From Balaenoptera acutorostrata (Eukaryota > Chordata > Mammalia > Artiodactyla > Balaenopteridae): 64,000 nt of DNA. The translations under genes and the position numbers were made by a program. This document shows, in pieces, positions 47,016 through 59,510 of this stretch. The DNA is taken from NCBI RefSeq assembly GCF_949987535.1, contig NC_080074.1:41771641-41835640 (forward strand), written 5' to 3'. Under the pieces are notes generated by a model. It was not told where the DNA came from. It worked only from the letters and a program-made list of their open reading frames with translations, and searched no databases. Position 1 is the stretch's first letter, and each line of letters begins with the position of its first letter.

Positions 47016-47479
47016 CCATAATTTCTACATACAGTTATACAACTAAGTATATACATATATAAAAGTTATGTAAGACTAAATGTATTTATATATCACAGTA
47101 ATAATGAGTTTTAAAAGAGAAAGATCAATGGAAATGCTTACTTTCAAATTGCCTTTACTAAAGCAAATTTATTAAACATGCAGTGTGTGTTACCTACCCT
47201 GAACTTAGTTTCTTCCTCATTTATCAAATGAAGGTATTTGAATACGTTATCTTAAAACAACTTTCTACTTTGTAAAAATTCTGTTTAATCCTTAGGTACA
47301 GAAAATTAAATCAGCAAACATGTTAGTTACAGATTTACTTACTCTAAGTATATAATGAAATAGTCACATCATAATTTTTGAATCAGTTTAACATGCACGA
47401 ATACATATATATTGAAAACCCACAAAAGATGCCTTTAAAGAAGACCACATGTAAATAATAGGTTATAGAAAAAACAAAT
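47016..47479. other. Unclassified sequence
   Basis: AT-rich, nothing named. Confidence 0.4.
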
Positions 47480-47612
47480 CGGGTTCCTAAGACCTTGATT
47501 AATACTCTTATTAGCTCTGATATGACCTGGGTAAGTTGTGTTCTCTGTGCCTCAGTTTTCTAATTTGTAAAAATAGGACAATAATGTATATTCCATGAAT
47601 ATTTTGTAAATG
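47480..47612 (+). repeat. MIR SINE fragment
   Basis: ATGACCTGGGTAAGTTGTGT, TGTGCCTCAGTTTTCTAATT and TGTAAAAATAGGACAATAAT are clear MIR phrases. Confidence 0.75.
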
Positions 47613-47635
47613 AAATAAAAAACAAGAGACACTGC

Positions 47636-47815
47636 TTATTTGTGCTAGGCATTGTACATACATAATCTCCATTCTGACACAAAGTATGAAAAAGCACTAT
47701 TATTTTCATTTTATAGTAAGAAGTTGAAAACTTGTACCAAGGTCACACATCTTAGGTGAAAGCAAACCAATACTGAAACCCAAATATCTCTGACTTTGCT
47801 GCACTGTGCTCTGAA
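47636..47815 (-). repeat. MIR SINE fragment
   Basis: Inverted MIR: TTGTGCTAGGCATTGTACAT, ATTATTTTCATTTTATAGTA, ACCAAGGTCACACATCTTAG, ACTGAAACCCAAATATCTCT and TGCTGCACTGTGCTC. Confidence 0.75.
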
Positions 47816-48154
47816 AAATATAAAGGTTGATGTTAAAATGACATGGTTTTAGATAGATAGCTGGCAAGATCAGTCTTCTCGATCGATAGCTAGGTGGTAG
47901 CTTGATTTCAATTTGGGGACCATTAGAAGTAAAGTGATCTTAAAAACCACCTAATTTAAATAACAATAAGAAAATGGAGTCCCTAAGAAGTTTATTTACT
48001 TGCCCAAGATTTTACTTGATAGTTTGAGAGGAAAACTTGGCTATAAACAGATTCCTGACCTTAAGTTCAGTGCTTTTCTTCTATATTATAAATTGGAAGC
48101 TACAACTTAACTACCTTAACACCTTAAACAGAAGACATAAAGAAATTATCACTT

Positions 48155-48400
48155 CTCTTTCAATCTTAGACAAAATACCACCTTCTCAATGAAACCTTCC
48201 TGATTTCAATATAATATTGCCTGATTCTTTTTATTATACCTCTATTGTTTTTTTTCCTTCACAAGATTAACTACCAGCTATAATTATTTTACTTATTCAC
48301 TCATTCATTCATTTCATTTCATTATTGTCTGTGCTTTCTCAGTAGAAATTAAGTTCATAGAGGTCAGCCTCATTTGGTGTATGGGTGGACCATACAATTG
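48155..48400 (+). repeat. L2 LINE 3'-end fragment
   Basis: CAAAATACCACCTTCTCAAT, GAAACCTTCCTGATTTC, then CATTCATTCATTT and AGAAATTAAGTTCATAGAGG match L2 in the forward direction. Confidence 0.55.
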
Positions 48401-49439
48401 CAACTGACATCAGCAAGGCCCAAGAAAGGTTTTAGCTTCTTAGGGTAACTAGGCACATAGGGCCATAGGTTGCCTCTCTGAAGACCCTTGCACTGGAATC
48501 ATGGAATGAACCAGCTAAGAGACAGCAGATTTGAAGGGCCACAGTAACATGTCCACCGAGAGAAATGCCTCTTGGTAGTAACCGGTGGGAAGTGATGATT
48601 TGATGATGTCCATATCCCCTATATATTAGTAAGGGAGTTTTCAGAAACAGACACCGAGACAGGATTAAATGTGCTAAGATTTTACTACGGGAAACATCTA
48701 TGAAAGAAAATAGGAAGGGAGACTTAAAAGGTTGTGCCTGCCTTCAGAATGTACCAGTCTGATCCCAATGGAGGAGAGAGGGAAGGACATTTGGGAGTGA
48801 AAGTGCCTCAGGCTGCTGGGCAATCAAAGGACAGTTCAGCAAGGTTGTGGAGAGTCCTTGAACCAGAGTTGCCCATCAAAGGAATCCCATGGAACACGCC
48901 TGCCTTAAGATCCCTGCTGTGCTTAGTAATTGGTTGCGAGCGGTCCCCAGAGAAGCCTGTGTCAATGTGCTGATGGAGTTCAGGGCACAGCAGCAGGGGA
49001 CTTGGTTCAGTGATGCTCCCTGTAGCTTATGGTCTGAGAGGTGTATTGTCATGGCCACCACGATCCATGTCCAAAGCCTTAGCCCTACATGATATTTGGG
49101 TACCATGTAGGTGGGTGTATGAGGGGGCCCTAAAAAAGGCTGAAGATTAATTTTTTGCCAGCCTAACAGGAGGTTTAATTGGTTAAAGTAACAATTAAAT
49201 TGAATTATGAAACAAAGACTTTTATTGCTTGGCACTTGCATTTGTGAACTGAGCTTTACATTTGCTGCATGTAGGAGGATAAAGAATTCCAAGCAGAGGG
49301 AAAAGCAGATGGTCCAGAGATGGGAAAAAAAAAAAAAAAATTGGAGGAATTGGAAGAAAATAAGTCTGGCAGTAGCATACAAAGTGAGAATGATACTAAT
49401 GTTAGATGATGTTGATGACAAAAAAATGTAAGATGCTTT
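48401..49439. other. Unclassified, possibly an old repeat
   Basis: The region at 48640-49090 is less AT-rich and has overlapping open frames on both strands (79 and 67 codons on +, 181 on minus at 48876-49421). The minus frame is a T-rich shadow with a Phe run and no recognisable domain. I do not call a gene. Confidence 0.35.
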
Positions 49440-49632
49440 GTGCTTAGGTGGCTTTTACAGCAGTACATAACAGATGTTAGGTTCTGCCACATGCCTGTGG
49501 TAAGCCGTGGGCTACTCATTACCCTTTGTGAGCCTCAGCAACTCTTCTGAAAATAGGAATGATAACAGCACCTATGTCATAAGGGACTTATGAGGACTAA
49601 ATGAGACAGTATGTTTAAAGCACCCATCGTAA
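49440..49632 (+). repeat. MIR SINE fragment
   Basis: GTGAGCCTCAGCAACTCTTC, TGAAAATAGGAATGATAACA and TTATGAGGACTAAATGAGAC mark a diverged MIR. Confidence 0.75.
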
Positions 49633-50699
49633 GTTTCTAAGAGTTAAGTGGGTTCAATCTCATCAGAGAACCTGTTCCACATGCCAGGAAAATACTCTTT
49701 TATCATTAGGACCCACCCATAAGGATGAGTCAGAAGGAAGGAATGACAAAACAAAAGGAAACCCTTCTTACTGTCCTACAGGAACTAAGAAAACACCAAA
49801 CTGAGGTCCAGGTTCTTGCCTTTTTCTCTTCCTTCCTTTTCCTCCTCTTTTGAAATTATACCCTAAAAAGGGTATAAGGGGAGAAGGGGGTGGTGGAGAG
49901 AAATGTCTTTAAAAACATGAGGTAAGGGGAGGAAAGCAGCAAGGTAAGGAGGACCTCAGTCTGCAGAGGTTGCCTGAATGGAGTGGTCCGGTAGAGAGGC
50001 TCTAGTTCTCACTCCTGAATGTTCTTACATCGTTAGACAGTGAGTTGAGAGTCACTGGGCCTGCTGAGGGACCCCCTGGGTAGTGAATCTTATAGGCTGA
50101 GATAAATGTCCACGATCTCAAATCATACAGAGGATGGTGCAGAGCCTCAAAGTCCAGAAAACCTCTAAAACAAGCAAAGCCTGGTCAACTGGGGGGCAAA
50201 GGTCGGCCCTGCCCAAGCCACGAAGCCAGACCGCAAACTACACTAACAGCTGTCCCCACCTGCCAAGGCCAGCAACCAGGTGGACAAGGGTAATCAACCC
50301 AGGGGTCAGAGAAAACAGAAGTTTCAGAACCCAAGAACCTCAACTCTTTACCCATAAGACTACGCAAGTCATTTATTCCTCAACACCTTATACCCAGACC
50401 GATCTAGGAAAAAAGCCTAAAATGGGGCAGAGGCCTGAATCCAAGATTGAATGTTTTCTCCTAGAGATGCCGAGCATCACCTAAGGAGCCAGTTGCATAT
50501 ATCTTATCTATTTTTTTCTGGTAAGTCAGAAGATGTAGGCCTTTGTGAAGGACACCAGCTCAGTTTAAGAAAGCACGTGTCCACTGTGCATCACAGTTGT
50601 AGTATGAGAAAATTTGCTATCATTTCTTTTATGGTTATTTATATTGCAAATGACAGTAGGGGCACCAAAGAGAGGCTTGTTACTGCTGATGCGAGTTAG
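49633..50699. other. Unclassified sequence with a 116-codon open frame
   Basis: The + strand is open at 50134-50484 (116 codons, Ser/Thr/Pro/Lys-rich). No recognisable domain, start context or splice-site pair was found, so it is recorded but not called a gene. Confidence 0.35.
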
Positions 50700-51310
50700 T
50701 GGGCAGATGAAGAAAAGTAAGGTGTTCCAGACAGTGGGAACAGGAGGATAAAGCTAGGCAGTGGGTACCAGGAAAAAAGTACTAAGGCAAAGAAAGTAGT
50801 TCAATAACAGCTAGAGGGTAGAGGGTCAGGGGACGGAAGAATTAATGACGAATAAACAAAGTGGCAATGTAGGCAGGAGGCAGTTGATGAAGAGCTGGTA
50901 AGAAAAATGGAGATATTTATTAGGGGAGGGATACGACAATCAGACGTAATTTCCAGGAAATCCCACTCTGGCAGAGAAGTGGAAAATTTATTGGAAGGAT
51001 TTGAGATCAGAATAAGGAAAATAGGTTAGTTGGCATAATCCAAGCAAGAAATGATTAGAGCCTGAAGTGAGGCAGTGGCAAAAGGAAATGGAAAGCAGAG
51101 GATAGACTAGTACGTATGTTAAATAGAAGAGTCATGACTTGGTTACTGGATTACTGTGGATGGGGTAGGAGGTTAGAGGGACACTTGTACTGTGGCTTCC
51201 AGTTCTCTGGCTGGGGAAGATGGAGTAGAAAGGGGTACCATGCACAAGGTGAGGGAAAGCAGGGGAGGGATTGAGTTTGGGGAGCCAGGAAACAGAGAAG
51301 ATAAGTTCGG
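50700..51310 (-). repeat. L2-like LINE remnant
   Basis: Purine-rich phrasing of inverted L2: GTGTTCCAGACAGTGGGAAC, CACTCTGGCAGAGAAGTGG, GGCATAATCCAAGCAAGAAA and TGATTAGAGCCTGAAGTGAG. A call by order of phrases. Confidence 0.45.
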
Positions 51311-51484
51311 TTAGGAGACAAAATCAAGTTTAGTTTGATTTTTTAATTTTGTTATTGTTTCAATCTACTGTAAGAAGTTAATCTCATGTAATCTCAATTA
51401 CTATGTCTTAGAAATGGAAATCCTCTTATTTAACCATCCTGAAAGCAGTAGTCAGGCCTGGTATCTCTACAAATTCTACATAAT

Positions 51485-51536
51485 AGAAGGAAGAAGAAGG
51501 AGAGACGGGTGGGAAGGAGGAGGAGGAAGAGGAAAC
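51485..51536. repeat. Purine-rich GGA/GAA tract
   Basis: About 50 bases almost entirely G and A on the + strand, with GGA-type repeats. Confidence 0.8.
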
Positions 51537-51649
51537 ACCTGAAAAAGCCTTTGTTTGTTTGTTTTTTTTAAAAAAAAAGGCTAAATGCTTTCAAGAACAT
51601 TCCATGTGTAAAATGCATTAAGTCAAAGTATATTGAAAGATTCATAGAC

Positions 51650-51790
51650 TTTTAGAGCCGAAAGACACCTTAGAGATCAGGTCATCCAAGTTAGCATTTT
51701 TATAGATGGGGCAACAGGGGTACAGAGGGGTTAAGAAACCTGGCCAAGCTCACATACGGGAGCCCATCTCAGGACTATTCTTCCGCGCCT
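51650..51790 (-). repeat. MIR-family-like fragment
   Basis: AGCCGAAAGACACCTTAGAG, GATCAGGTCATCCAAG, ATTTTTATAGATGGGGCAAC and GAGGGGTTAAGAAACCTGGC follow an inverted MIR3-like order. Confidence 0.55.
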
Positions 51791-52014
51791 GCCGGGCTTT
51801 CTGCCTCTACTGACCACACTCAGCATTAACTTAAGGCCAAAACCATCGCAGACTGAGAAATGAACGCAGCACATTTTTACCTGCTGCATTTCTTTCTAAC
51901 ATCCAGGATTTCTAATTTTACTACAAACGTCTCAACATCATTCTGAATAACTCTTAACGGTAAGAAAGTTGCGTATATGCACGCAATACACTTCCATAAA
52001 ATCCACAGTAAAGA

Positions 52015-52195
52015 CATTATTTGGGTTTATTGATACTACAATCCCATGAGGATTATCCATACTTGACGAAAACAGCAAGGCACAGCAATGTGAAATGTCT
52101 TGCCCAAGATCACAGAGTTAATAATTCGTGAAGTTAGGACTGGAACACTAGGAATCTAGCTCTAGCATCTTGAACTGTATAATACACCGTCTCTC
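52015..52195 (-). repeat. MIR SINE fragment
   Basis: Inverted MIR: ACTACAATCCCATGAGGATT, GGCACAGCAATGTGAAATG, TCTTGCCCAAGATCACAGAG, GTTAGGACTGGAACACTAGG. Confidence 0.7.
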
Positions 52196-52839
52196 AGTCA
52201 TCTCTCTCTCTCTCTCCTTTTTTTGTTCTCAAACTAACAGGGCTAATGAAACATTTTAATAATACTGAAAATATTTTCAAACACGTTGCCATTTAAATCT
52301 AGATCTAATCATTATCAAGAAAAGTCCATGAACAATTTTAAAATGTGTATATCTGTAAAACTATCAAACTGCACACTCCGTATTAACTGTATGATGATCT
52401 ACCCAACAATCTTGGTAAATCACATTGACATAAAATGAACAGTTTCCAAAAAAATTGCTAAATAACAAAGAAGATTATTTTTAAAAACTGCTTAACTTAG
52501 TTCAAGGAATCGCTACGAGGTGGAGGCTTATGAATTCATATCCATTAGACAATGAATACATCCTAAAAGAAACAATGCCAGTAAAATTTGCGGGTCACAT
52601 CACGGTTTGTACCTAAGCTACCCTCTGGGCATCTAAGCAAGTGCTGCTGGTTTAAAGGACAGATAGGACGGGTGAGCCACACAAACAAGAACTCTGTTTC
52701 TCCACAGCTGTCCCTGGCGTTCACCAGCTCTTCAACCTCAGGATGACATTGTCCAATAAGATGAGAGGATAAAGGTAGTACTTTTCAATCAACTTAAAGT
52801 AATAAATAGTTCTTAAACATCAAAGCTCTTCTCGGGTAT
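52196..52839. other. Unclassified sequence
   Basis: Contains a short (CT)n tract (52199-52217). Nothing else named. Confidence 0.4.
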
Positions 52840-53080
52840 TCTGATATAATGGGGAATAACAGTTTGAGCAGAGAAATGGCATGATGGAACTGAGGATAAT
52901 ATGTGCTAAGAGACAGAAGGCCAAGACATCCTTTAGAAGAACAATGTGATTCTAAGGCCTTAATACCATTGCTGGTAGCATTCGGAAGGAGAGACCCTGA
53001 GCAGTCAGAAATGATAAAAGCTGGTGATGTGGGGATAGGAAAAGGGAAGAGTTAGAGATTCAGGGATTTCTTCTACATAG
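52840..53080 (-). repeat. L2-like LINE remnant
   Basis: Weak purine-rich phrases (GAGCAGAGAAATGGCATGAT, GGAAGGAGAGACCCTGAGCA) resemble inverted L2. Low certainty. Confidence 0.3.
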
Positions 53081-53116
53081 TCCTTCCATCTGTAACCCCA
53101 ACTCTCAACATCAGCT

Positions 53117-53164
53117 TTAATAGGATCTTTTTTTTTTTAATAGGATCTTTTAATAGGAGCTTTT
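53117..53164. repeat. Short local triplication of TAATAGGATCTTTT
   Basis: The unit TTAATAGGATCTTT occurs at 53117-53130 and 53137-53150, then a variant TAATAGGAGCTTTT follows, separated by T-runs. Confidence 0.8.
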
Positions 53165-55617
53165 CCAAGGATCCACCTTGTATGCTGCCTCCATCTGAAC
53201 TGCTTCAAAATGTTCAAAGAAATTATACTTATTATTTGAACTACGTGGCTGTTGACATGCTGCCCAAATGAACAAAAATATTTTATTTGGCCCACTTTAC
53301 AAAAAAATAGAATGATGTTTCAAAAACATTCCCTTTAAATTATCCTAGTATTACAAAGACCAAAAAAAAAAAAAAGCAGTCACTTCAGTTTTAACATATG
53401 AACAACATTAAAATGACATATGAAGAATATTAAAACACATGGATAATAGTCACCATTTGGAAATGATAGCAGGCAAAGGGGTATATGATGAACAATCCAA
53501 AAATATAAAGTTTTAACTCAGGGAAAAAAACCCAATAAAATAATATCAGTGTTCTCGTATTTCACCATAATCAGAATTATCTTATTCTCTATCATACTTT
53601 TCGAAAAGAAATAAGTAGTGCCACACAGCAGTTCGGAGCATAACAAAATAGCCATTTTCAATTATTTTTGAGAAATGACTTAAATAGGGACTCTTTTTAA
53701 GAGGCACTATTTGGCAAAAATCTCAACTGCAATCATTTTTATTGGAAAGATTTCATGGGCTCCCACAGCTTAGGTGAGAGAATTTGATCTCAAACCCCAA
53801 GCTAAAATTCTTATAAATCTGCACTCATCAAAAAAGATCATTCCGCTCCTGCTAAGCCTTGACTTGTTTAAGGTTTAACATGACAAACTTCTCCTCATCT
53901 CAGTATACGTAGGCTCTGTTACTAAAGGATTTGGAAGGAGGAATGGCCACAGGTTTCTTGGGTTTCCAAAGTATGTACTTAGAAAATGGCCCCCTGATAA
54001 AAGGCATCTTGAAGCTACTGTAGGAGCCTACCATTATTGCTGATGGCGTTCAGGGTAGGCTGCCCCCAAAATGCCACTTTGGCATATTGATGATTTTGAA
54101 TTAATTACTTAAGAAACAGCCAGTACAAGAAGAACACTCTGACCCTCCTCTGTCTGTCTCCCTTTACCCTCTTTAGCTCCCTTCCCCCTCTTCCTACTTC
54201 TTTACCTCAGTGCCTCCTAGGAAGGTATCTGTGTAACATGCAAACCCTTTTCCGATTAGCATCCATTTCTGTTTAGGGGATCTCCATCCTCCCCCATTGC
54301 ACGTTGCCTTAGGAAATAGTGACTACTTCTCACTAAGGACGTCAAAGTAGTAAATATCTTCAGGACCCTGTTCAGGACAGAAAGAGGCCAGGCATGGGCA
54401 GAGTCCAGGTCAGTCTGAGGCTCTCTGAGGTTTTTCAGTGTTGAGTAAGTGATACAACAATTAATATGGGAATAACTGGAGTTCAGAGTGGAGGCATGAA
54501 GACCACATGACCTTCACTGTGGCTTCTGCCCTTCGCCCTGTACTGTGCCTATAGTTCCTGCCCATTTTCCAAGTCTGGACCTCCAGGTTCCCACTGATCC
54601 ACTGAACTTGCAGTATCCTTCTCACTAATTCACTGAACTTACATTATCCTTATTAATTCCCATTTTACTTTTGTGAGTTGGCTTCTGAAGCTTGGTACTA
54701 AGATCACTGACAGACACATCTCCCAATGTCAAATGTACCCAAATTGATCCTTCCAACATATTGCTCCTCCAGCCATACAAGAAATGGAAAATACAAGATA
54801 CTAGTTCAAGGAACTTCCTCATTGACCAAAATGATTGATTCCTGCCATAGGCTGAGTTCTACTACTGACTCTCACTGCACCTCTAACCTTGACATGCCTT
54901 TAGCAGGTAACTTCCTGCTTTTGATGATGGGATATTAGTTATATCATCCTTCCTTTAGGTAACATTGTCCTAGTTTTGTGGTCCCTGCGTGGCCTAACTT
55001 CTGACAGCTGTATCTGCTCAACTACCAATACTTTCAGATTCTGACTTTAATCAGTATGCAGTCTGAACTTCCATTCATGATGTGTATCTTAGTAAGTCTA
55101 TCAGTTTTCAGTTCCTACTGTTATTCAGAATGATAATCAAAGGTTAATAGAAGGGATAAAGAACCATCACTCCCTTCTATCCAGACCAAGGAAGTACCAT
55201 AATAGATTCCTCTTTGAACAACTCATAGTTGCAGGCTTCTAAAAAATCTCTCCCAGCCTTGATACCTCAGGGAATTCATTCTGAATTCACAGGATTTCCA
55301 TCTCCTTTAGTGTCCCTGTGCTTTCTGTTGCCTCATCTCTAGATTCTTCCTGTCTTCATTGATAATTCAGTTGTACACTCTTCTATATGACTTTGGTTTA
55401 CGTTTCTCTCCATGAGATCACTGGACTCCCTGCTCAGTCCAGTGTTCTAATCCACTTGGCAATAAGCTCAATACAGCAGGGACAGCTTCTACTTATCTGG
55501 GAGAGAGGGAATGTTACATCTCCACCAACAATTGAAGAGAATAATTGTGTTGAAGTTAGTGGTATTTCCATCCTTCTCTTTAGCAATCATAGCTACTGCT
55601 CACAGAATGTTGCTGAG
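53165..55617. other. Unclassified sequence
   Basis: About 2.4 kb without a gene or repeat that I can name; an A-run lies at 53362-53376. Open runs (54726-54938, 55387-55635) have no coding signature. Confidence 0.4.
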
Positions 55618-55850
55618 TGGCAGGTACCAGCCTAAGCACTTTAGGTACCTAATCTTATTTGATCCTCAGAACGCTTCAAATAAATTGGCATTATTGCTCC
55701 TCATTTATGGATGAGAAAACTGAAGGTCAGAAACATTACGTATTATACAAGTTCACATAGCTTGTGGATGGCAGAGTCAGGATGGAAACCCAAGTTACTC
55801 CGATCCCAAAGTCTGTGGTTTGAATCACTATACTATAACTCTAGTCTGCT
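55618..55850 (-). repeat. MIR SINE, nearly complete
   Basis: Inverted MIR over its whole length: CCAGCCTAAGCACTTTAGGT, CTTATTTGATCCTCAGAACG, TGGATGAGAAAACTGAAGGT, ATAGCTTGTGGATGGCAGAG, GTTTGAATCACTATACTATA. Confidence 0.85.
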
Positions 55851-56059
55851 CCCAACACACACACCCATGAAAAAAATCAACAAGTCTTAACCTGGTAATT
55901 GAGCCCGCCCCCCGCCCCCTATGATTTGCTTCTATTTGCCTTTCCAGAGTCACCTCTCCCTTTGCCCCTACCTCTCTAGCTCAGCAACATGGAATCTGAA
56001 CTCCAGGCAAATTGAAATGCATGTATCTACAAATAAGCTATACACCTTAAGCCATAGAT

Positions 56060-56310
56060 GGCCATCCTTTTATTAATGCAGTTTCCTCTAATATAAAACA
56101 TTCTCACCCTTATAAGCTCCATTTTCAGTCCTATTCATTCCATATGATCCAGATCAAACACATCCTTTCCATGAAGCCTGCCCCATTCCCCCACTTAAAC
56201 AAAAATTTGCCCCTTATTTTAATTCCCATAACACCTTATTTACTCTCTACATAATCCACGTCCCTCCAATTCAACAAGATGCTGAGTTCCTTGGAAGCTC
56301 ACATTGTGGT
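56060..56310 (+). repeat. L2 LINE 3'-end fragment
   Basis: TCCATGAAGCCTGCCCCATT, CCATAACACCTTATTTACTC, GATGCTGAGTTCCTTGGAAG follow L2 order. Confidence 0.6.
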
Positions 56311-56639
56311 CTACTCTTCTCCATGCTCTTCTCTGTGTACCATACTCTTCCTTGGTAGTTTCCACTGTTGGATTCACTTAAGTGTGCTTCTGCCTGATCA
56401 CAATCCCAGCACATCCTGAGAGAAGGCAATGTGGTTGCCAGACACTGGCAATCAGAGGCTGAGGCAGGAGATAGACGGGCCCCAGGCTGAGCAGCTGGAG
56501 TTTGTCCCCTGTGGACAGATACTCCAAAATAGCAGGAGTGAGAGTGAAGCTGAGCCCTGCCCAGGTAAGAGACCACGTATTTCTCATTCTCAAGGTTAAG
56601 GATAGCCTTCCCCACTATACCTGTGCAGAAAGGCTTCTT

Positions 56640-57080
56640 GGAGGTCATAAAAGGGAGTGATGTAATGTCAACCTACCCATAGGCCTCTTCACTAGAATGC
56701 ATCTTGGCTAAGAGATGCACGCACACACATGAGAGGCCCCTGAGGTAAACCAAATACGGAAACAGGACCAGGCAAAGCAAGATGACTGGCCAAAGGAAAC
56801 CCAGAAGAAATGCCCCATATACGTGATTCAAACTACCACCGCAACGCAACTCTTTCTCTGAGTCCGCCCGTGTGCTTATCCACACGTACCCCTTTTCCTC
56901 CTAATAAACACGTTACTTGTTTCACTACTTTCCATTTCTTTGTGGAAATTCATTTTCTGCAAAGCCGTACAGGCCAGGGCCTTGTCATGGGCCACGAGTG
57001 GCTGGGACTCAGCGCTCTCCCTGCTGCGGCCTGACTTCAGTCTCTGGCTGGGACCCGCAGTCCTGCTTCAAGCCGCTGCA
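56640..57080 (+). mobile_element. LTR-like sequence (endogenous retrovirus type)
   Basis: AACTCTTTCTCTGAGTCCG, then CCTAATAAACACG with AATAAA at 56903-56908, then a GC-richer part (TGCAAAGCCGTACAGGCCAG) read as U3-R-U5 of a retroviral LTR. No gag, pol or env sequence was seen, so it is likely a solo LTR. Ends and family are unknown. Confidence 0.4.
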
Positions 57081-58299
57081 CGGCCAGGCCACCTGAGAAC
57101 AAGGCCACCAGACCTGCACTTGCTCCTCTTCCTCCTCTTCCTTCACAACTGCAGGCTCCATGTGCTCAGTCTGGGGAGGTTCTCCCACCAGGCCTGGAAA
57201 GGTCATGTGCTTACACTTTATAAGTACAAAGGCAAGGATTGGTTCCAACAGTCCTAATAAGTAAAACATGAAGAAGCAGCTGGAATCTATAGTCCAAAGT
57301 GGAGTAAATGCAGCACCTTTTAAAATGGCACCTTAATATTATAAATTGAGAAATAAATAATCATATATAGAGTCAGTGGTATAAGTGAATATAAAAAAAT
57401 ATGTTCCAAGGATAACTTGTGATGGGTTGCTTAACAACATAATGAGAAAAACAACTGCTAAGGAACCGCTTCTTCCCATGCTCCCTCCCACCTCCACCTC
57501 ACCTCCAGAGAGTCTGTAGACACAGCCTGGGATATTGTGTCAGCATATGCTCCATTTTCACACTAAGATGGAAAAGAGAACTTCGCAAATAAAAAGTGGG
57601 GAAAAATTAGAGTATGTTCTCAAATGTGGAAAGCTCAACTAAGCAATAAATAGTCTAGAATGAGAGCAACATGTGACTTGGTCCTTTTTCATCTGGATAC
57701 TACCTTCAGCTCCACTAGAATTTTCTTACTTTCCTATTTCGAGTGGGATAATTTCTTTGAGAAGGTACAGCTATGAAAGATGCAAGGATATGCAGAGGAT
57801 AAAATCTCTGTGCAAAATAAGCTACCAGCTTATAGGCTGTTTGCTCAAGCTAGGGAATCTTTAAATTCTCTCTAGGACAAGTCACATCATAACTATATGA
57901 CTGGTCAAATTCATAAAGCTAAGCTTTAATTCATGAGACAAGTTTTCATTTTAAATTTTATTTGAATCATAGCTTTTCCAGCTAGTGTGATCAAAATTAT
58001 TATCTGGTGTGGTGCATTTTTTTATTATATTTTGAAGGAAACAGAAAAACTTCATCAAAAAAAAAAAAAGGAAAGAAAAAAGAGAAGAAAGAAAAAGACA
58101 AATTTCATAAGGAACCTCAACACGTTGTTTAGGTTAAAGTAGATATAGGGAACCAGAGCTCTGTAACATGAAGACATCACCTCCATCACCAGACTTCTCT
58201 AGAGGCAACTTGAGGACTCCTACACATCAAAGGAAACTATTATTAGTGAAATTGCTTTAATTTTGCAAATGAAAGATGTGGCGCATAGATTGTTACAGA
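57081..58299. other. Unclassified sequence
   Basis: Nothing named, apart from an A/G-rich tract at 58058-58099. Confidence 0.4.
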
Positions 58300-58730
58300 A
58301 GCCTCCTGGTATTTACATCTCTATGTAAAAGCTTTCCATTGAGTGTGCATGGAAAATGTGACGATTCTAACCAATAGACTACAGCAAAGGTGATGAGATG
58401 TCATTTCCAGGATTACACTATGTTATGCAAAACTTTCCTTGCTAGCCAACTTGCTCTAGGATCTCTGTCTCCCCTTTTTCACTTTGAAGAAGCAAAATGC
58501 CATGAATTCTACAGCCAAAGAGAAAGGAATGCTGCCAAGAACCATGCCAGTGGAGGAAGCAGATGTTTCCACAGTTGAGCTTCTATAAGAAAACACAGTT
58601 TTGGTCAACACACTGATTGCAACAGAGCCTAAGCAAATCTCCGACCCACAGACACTGTGAGATAAATAAATGTGTGTTGTTTTAAGCCACTAAGTGTGTG
58701 GTAATTGTTACACAGTATAGAAAACTCAGA
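58300..58730 (+). mobile_element. MLT1-like LTR (ERVL-MaLR), probable solo LTR
   Basis: TTCTAACCAATAGACTACAG, GGTGATGAGATGTCATTTCC, AAGAAGCAAAATGCCATG, GACCCACAGACACTGTGAGA, TGTTGTTTTAAGCCACTAAG and TGGTAATTGTTACACAGTAT occur in MLT1 order over about 430 bp. The polyadenylation AATAAA is at 58665-58670. There is no internal coding region. Confidence 0.8.
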
Positions 58731-59212
58731 GAGAAAAACTAACATCCCCAAAATATACCTAAGCAGAGCCAAGGACAAAACCTACCTCTTATGGTTAGAA
58801 TTCTCTATCTCCATGCTGCCTCCAAGGAAATGAATGTAACGAAGATGGCCTTAAGAATCCCCTCAGCATTACTAAACTTTAGACAGGTTTCTTCCTGACT
58901 TTTGGTCTCTGCCTTCTCTTTTCTTAGAGGATTTGCTTTTTAAAAAATTGAATTTGTAAATTCTTTCTCTGCCCCTTTGAGACATAAATCTTTTCCCAGC
59001 CTCTAGCTCATGCTACTACCTAGGAAAGTCTTTCTCAAGGACCTGGGAAACATCTCTTTGAAATTTTATCATCAAGAAAGATTGGGCCTCAATCTTCCAG
59101 TCTCAGTGGGAGGGTAGGAGCCTAGATTAGGTAAACTGCCATATTGCAAACATATTGACCAACCTCCCCACAGATGTCCCACAAACTTTTCCACTTGCTC
59201 ATCCCAGCATTT
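58731..59212. other. Unclassified sequence
   Basis: Nothing named. Confidence 0.4.
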
Positions 59213-59510
59213 AAAAATTCTACTGCCGGGGGCTTCCCTGGTGGCGCAGTGGTTGAGAATCTGCCTGCCAATGCAGGGGACACGGGTTCGATCCCTGGTC
59301 TGGGAAGATCCCACATGCCGCGGAGCAACTGGGCCCGTGAGCCACAACTACTGAGCCTGCGCGTCTGGAGCTTGTGCTCCGCGACAAGAGAGGCCCGCGC
59401 ACCGCAATGAAGAGTGGCCCCCGCTCGCCGCAACTAGAGAAAGCCTTCGCACAGAAAAGAAGACCCAACACAGCCAAAAATAAATAAATTAAAAAAAAAA
59501 TTCTTCTGCC
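59213..59510 (+). mobile_element. CHR SINE with 15-bp target-site duplication and a 16-bp internal deletion
   Basis: The SINE (59228-59495) lies between AAAAATTCTACTGCC (59213-59227) and AAAAATTCTTCTGCC (59496-59510), one mismatch. A box TGGCGCAGTGG (59242-59252), B box GGTTCGATCCC (59285-59295). Compared with the 44.2 and 46.4 kb copies it lacks one GAGAGGCC repeat and the 8 bases after it, near 59390. Confidence 0.94.

Noticed and set aside
48876..49421. 181-codon minus-strand open frame
   Set aside because: Contains a homopolymer Phe run from an A-tract, shows no domain or splice pair, and opposite-strand frames are equally open.
50134..50484. 116-codon plus-strand open frame
   Set aside because: No recognisable domain, no splice-site pair and no start context; kept only as a note.
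55903..55919. C-rich stretch read as a possible promoter GC-box cluster
   Set aside because: A single short CCCGCC run in AT-rich DNA with no CpG island, TATA or initiator context.
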